From contig JADJCM010000003.1 in the NCBI GenBank assembly GCA_016703225.1, forward strand, positions 620,001-684,000: a DNA stretch of 64,000 nucleotides, given 5' to 3'. How positions within the stretch are numbered: position 1 is the first letter of the stretch; the number at the start of each line of letters is the position of its first letter. The translations under genes were made by a program, and so were the position numbers. The notes under the pieces were generated by a model. It searched no databases and had not been told where the DNA came from. It saw only the letters and a list, made by a program, of their open reading frames with translations. This DNA is from Lysobacterales bacterium (GTDB lineage Bacteria; Pseudomonadota; Gammaproteobacteria; Xanthomonadales; Ahniellaceae). This document shows, piece by piece, positions 42,426 through 52,061 of this stretch.

Positions 42426-43426
42426 GGCTGCGCTCTCCATGCATGCAGTTGGCGATGGACGAAGTCGCCGAAGGCGGGTGGAAGTTCGACGTCGATTGGC
42501 ACCACCCAGATGCGCCCGTCGGCATGGGGCGCGCATTTGCCGGCGTCCTTCTCGGTGATCAGCACCGGCAAGTCATCGGCAAAGACCAGTTCGCTGCCAT
42601 CGAACGCATGGTGGTCGGGATACGCATGCGCGTCGACCTCGATGCCGTGGCCGCGCAACAACTGGAAGAACCGGTTCGGGTTGCCGATGCCGGCGATGGC
42701 ATGCACGCGTTGCCCGGAGAAACTGGCGATGGGCCGCGCATGTGCCAGGTCGCGCAGCGACAGCGCGCGCTCGGCGTGCACTTGCATCGAGAACGCGCCC
42801 TCGCGTTCGCCGCCGTTGACGACCACGGCGTCGACGCGGTGCAGTCGCTCGACCGGTTCGCGCAGCGGACCGGCCGGCAACAGTCGACCATTGCCGAAGG
42901 CACGCTGGCCGTCGATCAGCACGATCTCCAGATCACGCGCCAGCGCCCAGTGCTGCAGCCCGTCGTCGCTGATCAGCACGTCGACGCCGTCGCTCTCGAT
43001 CAGCAGCCGCGCCGCTTCGATACGGCGGCGACCGATCGCGACCGGACAGCCAGTGGCGTGTGCCAGCCACACCGGTTCGTCGCCGAACTCGGCCGGTTCC
43101 GCGCCCGGAGGCAGGCGTCGCGCCGAGTGCGCCGCGGCGCCGTAGCCGCGGGTGACGATTCCCGGCTTCCAGCCGCGCCGAAGCAATTCGCCGGCCAGCC
43201 AGGCGACCAGCGGCGTCTTGCCGGTGCCACCAGCGGTGAGGTTGCCGACGATGACCACAGGCACCGGCAATCGTGTCGCGCGCCGCAGGCCCAGCGAATA
43301 GGCCCAGCGCCGCAGTCCAAGCAGACCGCGGTATAGCCGTTCGCCGAGTTCGGCCCACAACGGCACGGCGGCGCCCTCGTACCAGATCCGGATGAGGCGC
43401 GATTCGAGCCGCGCACGCCCGCTCAT
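42422..43426 (-). CDS. lpxK: Tetraacyldisaccharide 4'-kinase
   Basis: This 334-residue inner-membrane-associated kinase phosphorylates the lipid A precursor. It has the Walker A motif VGNLTAGGTGKTPLVAWLA (about residues 57-75) and DVLISDDGLQHWAL, the LpxK DDGxQH motif. It overlaps msbA by four bases and kdsB by four, so the three are one translation unit. Confidence 0.95.
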   Translation of the reverse strand: MSGRARLESRLIRIWYEGAAVPLWAELGERLYRGLLGLRRWAYSLGLRRATRLPVPVVIVGNLTAGGTGKTPLVAWLAGELLRRGWKPGIVTRGYGAAAHSARRLPPGAEPAEFGDEPVWLAHATGCPVAIGRRRIEAARLLIESDGVDVLISDDGLQHWALARDLEIVLIDGQRAFGNGRLLPAGPLREPVERLHRVDAVVVNGGEREGAFSMQVHAERALSLRDLAHARPIASFSGQRVHAIAGIGNPNRFFQLLRGHGIEVDAHAYPDHHAFDGSELVFADDLPVLITEKDAGKCAPHADGRIWVVPIDVELPPAFGDFVHRQLHAWRAQP

Positions 43427-45195
43427 CCCGCGTCCTCGGCGTCGCGAAACTGCAGACGATGCAGGCGGGCGTAGGCGCCATTGCGCGCGATCAGTTCGGC
43501 GTGATTGCCGATCTCCTGGACGCGGCCGTCATCGAGCACGACCACCTGGTCAGCATGCTCGATGGTCGAGAGTCGGTGTGCGATCACGATCGCGGTGCGG
43601 CTTGCCAGGATGCGATCCAGCGCCTCCTGGATCAGCTGTTCGCTCTCGCTGTCCAGCGCCGACGTGGCTTCGTCGAGGATCAGGATCGGCGCGTTCTTCA
43701 GGATCGCGCGGGCGATCGCGATGCGCTGGCGCTGGCCGCCGGACAGCAGCACGCCGCGATCCCCGACCCGGGTCTGGAACCCCTGCGGCAGGCGGTCGAT
43801 GAACTCCAGCGCATTGGCAGCGCGCGCGGCGGCCACGATGTCTTCCTGCGCGGCGCCGGCGAGCGCGCCGAACGCGATGTTGGCGGCGATGCTGTCGTCG
43901 AACAACACCACGTTCTGGCTGACCACCGCGATTTGCCGGCGCAGGTCTTCCAGGCGATAGTCGGAGAGCGCAACGCCATCGAGCAGGATCGTTCCCGAAC
44001 CCGGCTCATAGAAGCGCGGCAGCAACCGGGCCAGCGTGCTCTTGCCGCTGCCCGAGCGACCGACGATGGCCGTGGTCGTGCCCGGCGCCACGCGGAAACC
44101 GACGCCGTCGAGCGCCGCGCCCTTGCCCCCGGCGTAGGCGAATCCGACCGCATCGAACACCAGTTCGCCCCGCGCGCGTTCGATGCGACGCGTGCCGTGG
44201 TCGGGCTCCGCCTCGGCGTCAAGCACGGCGAACACCGACTCGGCGGCGGCGATGCCGCGCTGGATCAGGCTCTGCACGTTGGTGATCCGTTTCAGCGACG
44301 GCAGCATCGCCATCATCGCGCTGATCAGCGCCATGAAGCCACCCGCGGTCATGCCGTCGCGCACCGCCTCGCGCCCGGCGACATAGACGATCGCAGCCAG
44401 CGCGCATGCCGCCAGCAGTTGCACGAGCGACGAGCTCATCGCCTGGGTGGCGATGACCTTGAGGTTGAGCCGGTAGTTGCGCTGCGCCAGCGCAGCGATG
44501 TGCGCGCGTTCCACTGCCTGCGCGCCGTAGATCTTGATTGCCTCCTGCCCGGCCAGCGCCTGCTCGGCGCGGTGCGAGAACTGCGCGAAGGCATCCTGCA
44601 GCGTGCTGTTGATGCGCCGGTAGCGCTTGCCGACGGTGGCCACGATCAACGCGATCAGCGGCACCATGAACAGCATGGTCAGGGTCAGCTTGACACTGTT
44701 GGCGAGCATCACTCCAAGCAGGAACACGATCGTGAGGGCATCGGTGAGCACCACCTTGACCGCCTCGGCTGCCGCGTAGGCGAGTTGCTCGGTGTTGTAG
44801 GTCAGGCGCGAGATCTGCGCCGCCGGAGCCTCGCGGTCGAACCAACTCGACGGCATCCGCAACGACTTCTCGACAATGCGATCGCGCATGTCGCGCACCA
44901 GGCCGCGGCCGATCCGCGCCATGGCGACGTCCGCGGTGAAGGTCGCGATGCCTCGCACGAAGAAGATCGCGATGATCACGCCGGGCAGCCAGCGCACCAC
45001 CTCGACGTCGCGTTCGACGAAGGTGCCATCGATCAGCGGCTGCATCAGCCAGGTGAAGGCACCCGCCGCGGCGGCTTCGAGCAGCATGCCGAGCAGCGCC
45101 ACCAATGCCACCGGCCAATAGCTCCTGGAGAAGCCGAGCAGACGGCGATACAGCGCCACGGTGCCTGGGCGCGCGGACGCGGCGCTGGGCTGCAT
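43423..45195 (-). CDS. msbA: Lipid A export ABC transporter ATP-binding/permease
   Basis: This 590-residue half-transporter has six membrane helices (about 20-300) and an ATPase domain with Walker A IVGRSGSGKSTLARLL, signature LLSGGQRQRIAIARA and Walker B PILILDEATSALD. It flips core lipid A across the inner membrane as a homodimer. It is followed directly by lpxK, as in E. coli, and is preceded by exbD. Confidence 0.96.
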   Translation of the reverse strand: MQPSAASARPGTVALYRRLLGFSRSYWPVALVALLGMLLEAAAAGAFTWLMQPLIDGTFVERDVEVVRWLPGVIIAIFFVRGIATFTADVAMARIGRGLVRDMRDRIVEKSLRMPSSWFDREAPAAQISRLTYNTEQLAYAAAEAVKVVLTDALTIVFLLGVMLANSVKLTLTMLFMVPLIALIVATVGKRYRRINSTLQDAFAQFSHRAEQALAGQEAIKIYGAQAVERAHIAALAQRNYRLNLKVIATQAMSSSLVQLLAACALAAIVYVAGREAVRDGMTAGGFMALISAMMAMLPSLKRITNVQSLIQRGIAAAESVFAVLDAEAEPDHGTRRIERARGELVFDAVGFAYAGGKGAALDGVGFRVAPGTTTAIVGRSGSGKSTLARLLPRFYEPGSGTILLDGVALSDYRLEDLRRQIAVVSQNVVLFDDSIAANIAFGALAGAAQEDIVAAARAANALEFIDRLPQGFQTRVGDRGVLLSGGQRQRIAIARAILKNAPILILDEATSALDSESEQLIQEALDRILASRTAIVIAHRLSTIEHADQVVVLDDGRVQEIGNHAELIARNGAYARLHRLQFRDAEDAG

Positions 45196-45198
45196 CGG

Positions 45199-45630
45199 CT
45201 ACTCGTTGCCGGCTTTGGTCGGCACGGTGGCGATGGAAAGGCGGGCGAAACCCAGTTGGCCGAGCGCATCCATCGCGATAACCACCGCCTGGTGCGGCGT
45301 GCGGCCGTCGGCACGCAGCGTCACCGGGCGCTCGCGGTCGCTGCCCGCCTCCTGCGCAATCGCTTCCTTCAACGTCGCCAAGCTGGGGTTGATCACCTCG
45401 TTGGCGCCGATGTAAAAGCGGCCCTCGCGGTCGACCAGGATCTCCAGCGCCTTCTGCGCCGCGGCCACTTCCTTGCTTTCGGCCTCGGGCAGCGCGACCT
45501 TCATCAGCGAGCGATGCTCGAAGGTCGCGGTCATCACGAAAAACATCAGCAAGGTCAGCATCACGTCGATCAGCGAGATCACGTTGATCTCGAACTCGTC
45601 GTGCGCGGTCGCCGAACGCGCGATCCTCAC
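45199..45630 (-). CDS. exbD: ExbD/TolR family protein
   Basis: This 143-residue protein has one N-terminal membrane helix with the proton-carrying Asp (FEINVISLIDVMLTLLMFFV) and a periplasmic domain ending in a KALEILVDREGR/VTLRADGRTPH motif pair. It works with the ExbB-like protein upstream to energise an outer-membrane process. It overlaps that gene by four bases. The TolR/ExbD distinction cannot be made firmly; position next to msbA is the usual one in xanthomonads. Confidence 0.9.
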   Translation of the reverse strand: MRIARSATAHDEFEINVISLIDVMLTLLMFFVMTATFEHRSLMKVALPEAESKEVAAAQKALEILVDREGRFYIGANEVINPSLATLKEAIAQEAGSDRERPVTLRADGRTPHQAVVIAMDALGQLGFARLSIATVPTKAGNE

Positions 45631-46199
45631 TTCGCCGCTCTCCGCGCGGCTGCCACCTGCACCGGCACCTCGGCTTCGATGGTGTCGATCAGCGCCACCA
45701 CTTCCTTCTCCAGTTCGATGCCGAGCCCGACGACCTTGGCGCGCAGGTGGCGATGGAAGATGTACGCAGGGATCGCGACGCTGAGGCCGGCCGCGGTGCA
45801 GACCAGCGCCTCGCCGATGCCGCCGGCCATTTGGTTGGCGTCGCCGATACCGGAGTTCAGAATCGCCAGGAACATGTTGATCAGGCCGATCACGGTGCCG
45901 AACAGACCGAGCAGCGGCGAGATCAGCGCAATCGTGCCGAGCGTGTTCAGGAACTTCTCCATGTCGTGCATGACATGGCGGCCGGCGTCTTCGACGCGCT
46001 CCTTGATCGCCTCACGCCCGAGGTGCCGTGCGCGCAACGCCGCCGCGCACACGCGGCGCACCTCGCCCGGCAGGTTCGGCGGCAGCACCTCCTTGCGACG
46101 CAGCGACCAGAACCGTTCGAGGATGATGGCCAGCGCCACCACCGCCGCGATGCCGATCGGAATCATCGCCTTGCCACCCGCTGCCAGAAGTTCCCACAC
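45627..46199 (-). CDS. exbB: MotA/TolQ/ExbB proton channel protein
   Basis: This 190-residue protein has three membrane helices and the hallmark LGTIALISPLLGLFGTVIGL near residue 105. The C-terminal AAGLSVAIPAYIFHRHLRAK carries the last helix. The GTG at 46199 (VWELLAAGGKAM) is chosen because the family begins with M/V-W-E-L; in-frame sequence further upstream is not family-like. It forms the proton channel with the ExbD protein encoded next. Its upstream region faces the dockerin operon. Confidence 0.9.
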   Translation of the reverse strand: MWELLAAGGKAMIPIGIAAVVALAIILERFWSLRRKEVLPPNLPGEVRRVCAAALRARHLGREAIKERVEDAGRHVMHDMEKFLNTLGTIALISPLLGLFGTVIGLINMFLAILNSGIGDANQMAGGIGEALVCTAAGLSVAIPAYIFHRHLRAKVVGLGIELEKEVVALIDTIEAEVPVQVAAARRAAK

Positions 46200-46550
46200 G
46201 CGCCCTACTCCCGAAGTCCAAAACGCGCGGATTCTAACAGCCCCACCCGAGGAGCGGCCGCGCACGAAGGCGCTGGCGTCCGCGAGCGTTGACCCGGCTC
46301 CGGCTCCGGAGTAGATTCCCGCTCGCTTGACCGCGATGTGGAGGCTCTTCTTGGGCACGATCGGTCCAGCTCGCGCCAACTGGCCTGCGTTTGCCGCAGG
46401 CATCACGGGAACTGCGCGCCCCGATCCCCCCGCAAACACGCCCCTGGGCTCATCCAGGGTCCAACCGTCGCCCGGCGCTGCCTGTCGGTGGCGCACCGTT
46501 ACGTCTGGATCCTGAGCCGGCCCACTCGCGGACGCCCCTGGAGGTGTCTC
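46200..46550. other. Divergent intergenic region of exbB and the dockerin operon
   Basis: This 351-base gap holds the promoters of both directions. A plausible plus-strand promoter is described separately at 46289-46317. The plus frame stays open back to 46338, but that stretch has no family similarity and no ribosome binding site; I see no further gene. Confidence 0.55.
46289..46317 (+). promoter_or_regulatory. Candidate sigma-70 promoter of the dockerin operon
   Basis: TTGACC (46289-46294) and TAGATT (46312-46317) are spaced 17 bases apart. If used, the leader would be over 200 bases long. The spacing is good but the -10 is only four of six. Confidence 0.35.
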
Positions 46551-49500
46551 GTGAACCGTCTTCACTTCACTCGATGGTTGTTCCCGCTCCTCGCCCCGCT
46601 GCTGAGCGCGCCCCTGCTCGCTGCCGACTATGTGGTCACCACCATCGCCGACAGCGGCGCCGGCAGCCTGCGCCAGGCGGTGATGGACGCCAATGGCGAC
46701 GGCGGGCCGAGCACGATCACCTTCGACGCGTTGCTGGATGGCCAGACCATCGCTCCGAGCACGCCTTTTCCCGATCTTGCCGAGGCCGGCACCACGATCG
46801 ACGGTGACCGCAACAGCGACTGCGTGCCGGACATCGCGATCGACGGCAGCGCGCTATCGAACATCGATGGTCTGCACTTGACCGCGCCCGGGCAGATCAT
46901 CCGCGGCCTATCGATCCAGCGCTTCCGCAATGGCCTCTACCTTGACAGCGACGCATCGACCGTCACCTGTAACCACATCGGCACCAACGCCGCGCAGGCG
47001 ACGGGCTTCGGCAACACCGATTACGGCGTCGCGATCTATGGGTCGGACAACGTCATCGGCCCAGACAACGTGATCAGCCACAACGGTTGGGTCGGTGTGC
47101 TGGTGCATGACTCGATGCTGCCCGGCTATCCCGAGTTCACGGCACTGACCGCGGACCACGTCGGGATTTACACGCCGATCGCGTTCGATGCCCCGGACGA
47201 TGCGCTGCGCCACATTGCAAGCGCGACCACACCGCTCGACGGCAGCGGCCATCCGTTTACCGATCACTTCGGCATGCGCCTGCGAGGGGAACTCGTGGTG
47301 TCCGATGCCGGCAGCTACACCTTCACTGTCGACCCGCTCGACGACGAGGTGCGCGTCACCGTCGATGCCGGCCTCGTCGTCAGCGGCAACGGTCCGGGGC
47401 CGCTCAGCGGTTCGATCAGCCTGACACCCGGCGCGCACACCATCCGCGTCGACTACGTCGAGTATTCGGGCGGGGCGCAAGTCGCGCTCGCCATCGCGGG
47501 ACCGGGCAGCGCCACACTCTCGACCAATGCCCAGGCGCTTTGCGCCACCGGTCAACCCGGACTATGCGCAGAGCTGTTCCAACTGCGCAATGCGCACGAG
47601 CGCAATCGCATCACCCGCAACCGCATTGCCGACAACGGTGATCTCGGCATCCAGCTGCGCTGCTGCGGCGGGCCGCTCCCGAACGACGCGGGCGATACCG
47701 ATCTGGGCGCCAATACCTGGCTGAACCGACCGGAGTTCACCGGCATCGCCAGCGCCGGCGGTGGCAACTACACGCTGAGCGGCACTGCGCCACCTGGCGC
47801 CACGGTCGAAGTGTTCATCGCCGTGGCCGACCCGAGCGGCGCCGGCGAGGCCGGCAGCTTCCTGGCCGACACCGTCGCCACACCCGGCGGCACTTTTTCA
47901 CTGACCCTGCCGCTGCCGGCCCAGCCGAGCCTGGTGACTGCCACTGCCACGGACCCGCTGGGGAACACCTCGGAGTTCGCCGACAACCTCGCCTACGGCA
48001 CCGGCGCCGATGTCGTGTCAGTCAGCGGCGGCGGCGTCATCGCCGGCACGCCGATCAGTGTCCCGATCCACCTGCGTGATCTTGGCTTCACCCCGCTCGG
48101 CCGCGACCGCGCCGTGGGCGAGCGCATCCAGGGACTGGCGCTGCGTGTGACCTTCCCGGCGGGCAGCATCAGCGCGGCCATCATCGTGCCGGCCGGCATC
48201 ACCGCTGCATTGGCGCCGCTGTTCGGCCCGACCTCGAGCTTCGGCGCGGGCAATGTCAGCTATCTGGTCGCGTACGAGGAGACCGGCAACCTGATCCCGC
48301 TCACGCTGGATGCCGCGGCCCCCGGTGACGTGGTCGCCACGCTTAACCTGACGGTCGCTGCCGACCAGCCGAGTGGCACCCTGCCGCTCGACTTCGACCT
48401 GGTCAGCGAACTGTCGAACCAGGCCGGTACGCTGGCCGAGAACGCAGGCACCGGAACCCTGCAACGGGTCGGGTCCACGCTGGCGGTGACCGGCAACGGA
48501 CCGAGCGGCTTGTTCGCGATCGCGACCTCGGCGTCCACCGTGCACCTGTCCTGGTTCGATCCGAACCTGGTCGAGACCGGCTTCCGCATCGAGCGTTCGA
48601 CCGACGGCAGCACCTACCTCCCGGTGATCGACCTCGGTCCCGACGTGACCAGCCACGACGACAGCGGCCTCGCCCAGGCCACGCTGTACTACTACCGTGT
48701 GCGCAGCCTGGTCGGCGGCAATGCGGGCGGTGTCTCCAACCGCGCCACTGCCAGCACCGCGCCCGCGATCGGCGCCAATGTCTGCGTCGATGCGCAGGTC
48801 GTGTCGCGGCGCTGGGCACGCTCGCCGGACGCGGCCTATCGAGGCCCGGAGTGGGGGCTGGTCTATCACGATCGCGACGATGGCACGCATGAGCAGGTGT
48901 ACTTCCAGCGCATCGACGGCAGCACGCTCGCGCCGATCGGGCCGCGGGTGCAGGTCAGCACCAGCGCCACGACCGCGTTCATGGCGGCGATTGGCTACAA
49001 CGGCAACCACTACGCCCTCACCTGGATTGAAGCGCTGCGCGGCGCACCGGGGTCCTTCCCGGCCTCCGAGCTGCGCTTCGCCGAACTCGATGGCAACGGC
49101 CAGGTGCTGCGCCAGCCCCGGCGCATCCAGGCTGCGCCCCCGGTGATCAACAATCTCGGCGCCAACGAGGTCGTTCGTCCGCACTGGGATGGCAGCCACT
49201 GGGCCCTGTTCGCGCCGGGACAGGCGGTCGGTTTCGTGGCCCGGATCGACTATTTCCGGCTCGCCGAGAATGGCGACCGCGTGCTCGGTCCGGTCACCGT
49301 CGCGAATGCGGCCGATGCCTGGATCGGGCAACCCACGGCGGCCTGGCAACCAGCAAGCAGCGAACTCGGCCTGGCGTGGCTGTATAACAAGGACGCACTG
49401 ACCGAACTGCGCTTCCAGCGCGTCGAGGAATCCACGGGTGTCCCTTTGCTGGCAGCTCCCGCCGTTCTGGACGCGGTGACGGATGCGAGCGGCATCGGCG

Positions 49501-51473
49501 GTACCGATCTGGTGGCGATGCCCGGTGGTGGCTGGCTGGCGGCGTGGTCGGCCTGCGCGGATGCCACTGGCGAATGCCTGGCCTACACCCGCCGCATCGC
49601 GGCGGATGGCACGCCAGACCCGGGTGGGCGCGTGTCGATCAGCCCGCCCGGCAGCCTGGATTACCGGCTGCGCCTGGCGCCCAGACCCGGAGGCTATGTG
49701 CTGTTGCTGGAATCGTGGCAGCCGGTGGAGGAAATCGTGCGCTACCACCTCGACGCCAACGGCGCGCCGTTGACCGGCCCGACCGCCGTATCGGCGTTCG
49801 ACAGCCGCCGCTCGGGCCGGCCGCGCATGGCCACGGATGGCGCGCGCGCGCTGCTGTTGTGGAACGAAGCGAACACCACCCTGGAAGTCGCCGGGCGGCT
49901 GAGCGATGGCGTCAGCGGCAACCTCGATCCCGAGGTGTGGTTCACCAGCGGCCACGACACGGCGAACACAGCCGGCGTGGTGACCCCGGGACAACCACGC
50001 GTCGTGTCGATGGCGGGCGGATTCGCCAGCTTCTGGACCGAGCCGGTCGCAGGTACGAACCAGATCCACGGGCAGATCCACGACGCCGCCGGCAATCTCG
50101 CAGCGAGCTTCGCGCCACTGTCCACCTCGGCCGCCGCGCGTCCAGGCGTCGCCGCGGTCGGCAACACGGTCGCGCTGGCCTGGCGCGTGGCCGGCGGCAC
50201 GCTGCGCTTCATGCGACTGGCCGGCGACGGTACGGTGCTGCTGCCGGAGACCACCGTCCTGAGCGGGGTCGGCACAGGCAACGTGGAGCTGGGCTGGGAC
50301 GGGGAGCAGTTCGGCGTCACCTGGGGCCAGGGCGGCAGCCTGCGCTACGCGCGCATCAACGAGGCCGGCGTCGCCGGCACCCCGATCACGCTGGCCCTGG
50401 GCTTGACCCAAGGCTTCTCGGGTTGGCGCACGACCTGGATGGGCGATGGCTGGGGTCTGCTGCTGGTCGATGCCAGCGACGGCACGCCACGCTTCGCACG
50501 CTTCGCCAGCGACGGCAGCATCCTGCTCGCGCCGACGCCGCTGTCCGCTGCCACCACACCGCCCTATTTCACCTCCGGCGATCTCGGCCTGGACTACGAC
50601 GGAAGCTCGCTCGCAGTAACCTGGTCGGAAGTGCGCGGTGCCGATCCGCCCGGCCAGGACATCTACTTCACGACGTTGAATCGCGACGGCAGCAAGGTCT
50701 TCCCGGAGGTGGCTCTGGTGGCGACCCCCTACTGGGACGGACCCGCACAACTGCATCACGGCGGGGGACGCTTCCACCTGGTCTATGCGGCAGACATCGA
50801 GGGTACGAGCGGACTGCGCGAGATCGACATCGACCTGGTGCCGGGAAGCGCAGTGGTGGCCGGCAGCCGCTTCCTCGCCAACCGGGCCAGTGCCTCGATC
50901 GCCACCGCGCACGACGGTGCCACGTTGGCGCTCGCCTGGCGCGCGCCGCAGACCCAAGACATCCACTTCCAGACCGATCGCTGTCTGGCCGATCCGACGC
51001 CACCGCCCTGCCCGAGTGCAAGCGTGGCATCGGTGGCGAACCACGTGCGCCTGACTTGGGCGCCGATCAGCGATCCAGAGTCCGGGCTGTGGCGCTTCCA
51101 CGTCTACCGCGACGGCGGGCTGACCGCGGAACTGCCCGCGTCCGCGACCCAGTTCGATGACAGCGGCTACGACACCGCCGCCGTGCACAGCTACGAGCTG
51201 CGCGCGATGAACCGGGCCTTCCAGGAATCGAGCGCCTGCGCCCTGGTCGCCTTCTCGACGCGCGCCGGCGACGCCAACGGCAACGGGGCGCTCGATGTCG
51301 CCGACATCTTCTACCTGATCAACTTCCTGCTCGGCGACGGCGCGGCGCCGCTCGGCGATGGCGACGCCAACGGCGACGGTGCCGTCACCGTCACCGACAT
51401 CTTCTTCCTGATCAACTACTTCTTCGGCGGCGGTCCGATCCCGACCGTCGTATCCACGGGAGGCGTGTCATGA
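46551..51473 (+). CDS. Large secreted multidomain protein with cohesin-like and C-terminal dockerin domains
   Basis: This 1640-residue protein starts at GTG (GGAGGTG just upstream) with a signal peptide to about residue 24. In order it has a right-handed beta-helix start (VTTIADSGAGSLRQAV, about 26-190), a PA14-like insert (about 195-325), more beta-helix and an Ig-like strand region (to 480), and a cohesin-like domain (about 484-640, TPISVPIHLRDLGFTPLG ... AAPGDVVATLNL). Then come a fibronectin III domain (645-745), a long beta-propeller-type region of WDGxxFxVTW repeats (745-1483), a second fibronectin III domain, and a type I dockerin. The dockerin has two Ca2+ loops, DANGNGALDVAD (1574-1585) and DANGDGAVTVTD (1605-1616). 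It heads a three-gene operon with two cohesin-like proteins. Confidence 0.75.
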   Translation: MNRLHFTRWLFPLLAPLLSAPLLAADYVVTTIADSGAGSLRQAVMDANGDGGPSTITFDALLDGQTIAPSTPFPDLAEAGTTIDGDRNSDCVPDIAIDGSALSNIDGLHLTAPGQIIRGLSIQRFRNGLYLDSDASTVTCNHIGTNAAQATGFGNTDYGVAIYGSDNVIGPDNVISHNGWVGVLVHDSMLPGYPEFTALTADHVGIYTPIAFDAPDDALRHIASATTPLDGSGHPFTDHFGMRLRGELVVSDAGSYTFTVDPLDDEVRVTVDAGLVVSGNGPGPLSGSISLTPGAHTIRVDYVEYSGGAQVALAIAGPGSATLSTNAQALCATGQPGLCAELFQLRNAHERNRITRNRIADNGDLGIQLRCCGGPLPNDAGDTDLGANTWLNRPEFTGIASAGGGNYTLSGTAPPGATVEVFIAVADPSGAGEAGSFLADTVATPGGTFSLTLPLPAQPSLVTATATDPLGNTSEFADNLAYGTGADVVSVSGGGVIAGTPISVPIHLRDLGFTPLGRDRAVGERIQGLALRVTFPAGSISAAIIVPAGITAALAPLFGPTSSFGAGNVSYLVAYEETGNLIPLTLDAAAPGDVVATLNLTVAADQPSGTLPLDFDLVSELSNQAGTLAENAGTGTLQRVGSTLAVTGNGPSGLFAIATSASTVHLSWFDPNLVETGFRIERSTDGSTYLPVIDLGPDVTSHDDSGLAQATLYYYRVRSLVGGNAGGVSNRATASTAPAIGANVCVDAQVVSRRWARSPDAAYRGPEWGLVYHDRDDGTHEQVYFQRIDGSTLAPIGPRVQVSTSATTAFMAAIGYNGNHYALTWIEALRGAPGSFPASELRFAELDGNGQVLRQPRRIQAAPPVINNLGANEVVRPHWDGSHWALFAPGQAVGFVARIDYFRLAENGDRVLGPVTVANAADAWIGQPTAAWQPASSELGLAWLYNKDALTELRFQRVEESTGVPLLAAPAVLDAVTDASGIGGTDLVAMPGGGWLAAWSACADATGECLAYTRRIAADGTPDPGGRVSISPPGSLDYRLRLAPRPGGYVLLLESWQPVEEIVRYHLDANGAPLTGPTAVSAFDSRRSGRPRMATDGARALLLWNEANTTLEVAGRLSDGVSGNLDPEVWFTSGHDTANTAGVVTPGQPRVVSMAGGFASFWTEPVAGTNQIHGQIHDAAGNLAASFAPLSTSAAARPGVAAVGNTVALAWRVAGGTLRFMRLAGDGTVLLPETTVLSGVGTGNVELGWDGEQFGVTWGQGGSLRYARINEAGVAGTPITLALGLTQGFSGWRTTWMGDGWGLLLVDASDGTPRFARFASDGSILLAPTPLSAATTPPYFTSGDLGLDYDGSSLAVTWSEVRGADPPGQDIYFTTLNRDGSKVFPEVALVATPYWDGPAQLHHGGGRFHLVYAADIEGTSGLREIDIDLVPGSAVVAGSRFLANRASASIATAHDGATLALAWRAPQTQDIHFQTDRCLADPTPPPCPSASVASVANHVRLTWAPISDPESGLWRFHVYRDGGLTAELPASATQFDDSGYDTAAVHSYELRAMNRAFQESSACALVAFSTRAGDANGNGALDVADIFYLINFLLGDGAAPLGDGDANGDGAVTVTDIFFLINYFFGGGPIPTVVSTGGVS

Positions 51474-52060
51474 CAAGGTCCCGCTGGCTCGCGCTTGCGC
51501 TGTGCTGCGCATTCGCCACAGTGCCCGCGGTCGCGGGCGATGCAGAAACCCCTGTCACGGCACGGCCGACACAGAGCGTGCTCGAACTCGACCGCGTCGA
51601 AGCGCCGCGCGGCGCGAGCGAGGTGCTGGTGCCGATCCGCATCCAGGATCGGCGCGGCACGCCGCTAGGCCCCGAGCAGCCACGGCAAGCGCAGGTGCAG
51701 GGCATCGCATTGCGCGTGCGCATCCTTCCGGGCACCGCGGTCACGAGCGCGCAGATCGAGCGCGCCGGGTTGCTGACGAACGTGGTGCCGCTGTTCGAGG
51801 TCAACCCGCGGACCGCGGACGGCGCGTCGTGGCTGGTCAGCCTCGACGCAGGCCTGTTCGGCCCGCGCCAGACCACCGATGCTACGGGCATGGTCGCGCA
51901 GCTGCGCCTGCGCCTTGCGCCCGGCCTGGCCAGCGGTGCGCGCATCCGTCTGCAACTGGACCCGGGCACGAGCCTGCTCGCGAATCGCGATGGCAGCATC
52001 GAGGAAAGCATCGGCAACGGCTGGCTCGAGCTGCGCGACGGTTCCATCAAGGTGCCCTGA
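51470..52060 (+). CDS. Small secreted cohesin-like protein
   Basis: This 196-residue protein has a signal peptide (RSRWLALALCCAFATVPAVAG) and one beta-sandwich-like domain that aligns by eye with the cohesin-like domain of the preceding protein. Shared blocks are SEVLVPIRIQDRRGTPLGPE, VQGIALRVRILPG, AGLLTNVVPLFEVN, and LRLRLAPGLASGARIRLQL followed by a Glu-x3-x-NGWLELRDGSIKV ending. The ATG overlaps the previous stop (ATGA). It would be a receptor for the neighbouring dockerin, if the cohesin call is right. Confidence 0.55.
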   Translation: MTRSRWLALALCCAFATVPAVAGDAETPVTARPTQSVLELDRVEAPRGASEVLVPIRIQDRRGTPLGPEQPRQAQVQGIALRVRILPGTAVTSAQIERAGLLTNVVPLFEVNPRTADGASWLVSLDAGLFGPRQTTDATGMVAQLRLRLAPGLASGARIRLQLDPGTSLLANRDGSIEESIGNGWLELRDGSIKVP

Positions 52061-52061
52061 G

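Noticed and set aside
41631..42536. Longer kdsB start upstream of 42425
   Set aside because: The extra 37 residues lie inside lpxK and lack family similarity; ATGA coupling supports 42425.
43459..46314. Very long open frames opposite real genes, such as this one across msbA/exbD/exbB and others across feoB, the propeller kinase, FDH, uvrC, the dockerin protein and comEC
   Set aside because: High-GC coding DNA leaves the complementary frames open. These frames have Arg/His/Gln-rich, low-complexity translations and no motifs, while the opposite strand has clear families.
46338..46550. N-terminal extension of the dockerin protein
   Set aside because: The frame is open but Arg/Pro-rich, and the signal peptide with GGAGGTG before GTG 46551 marks a better start.
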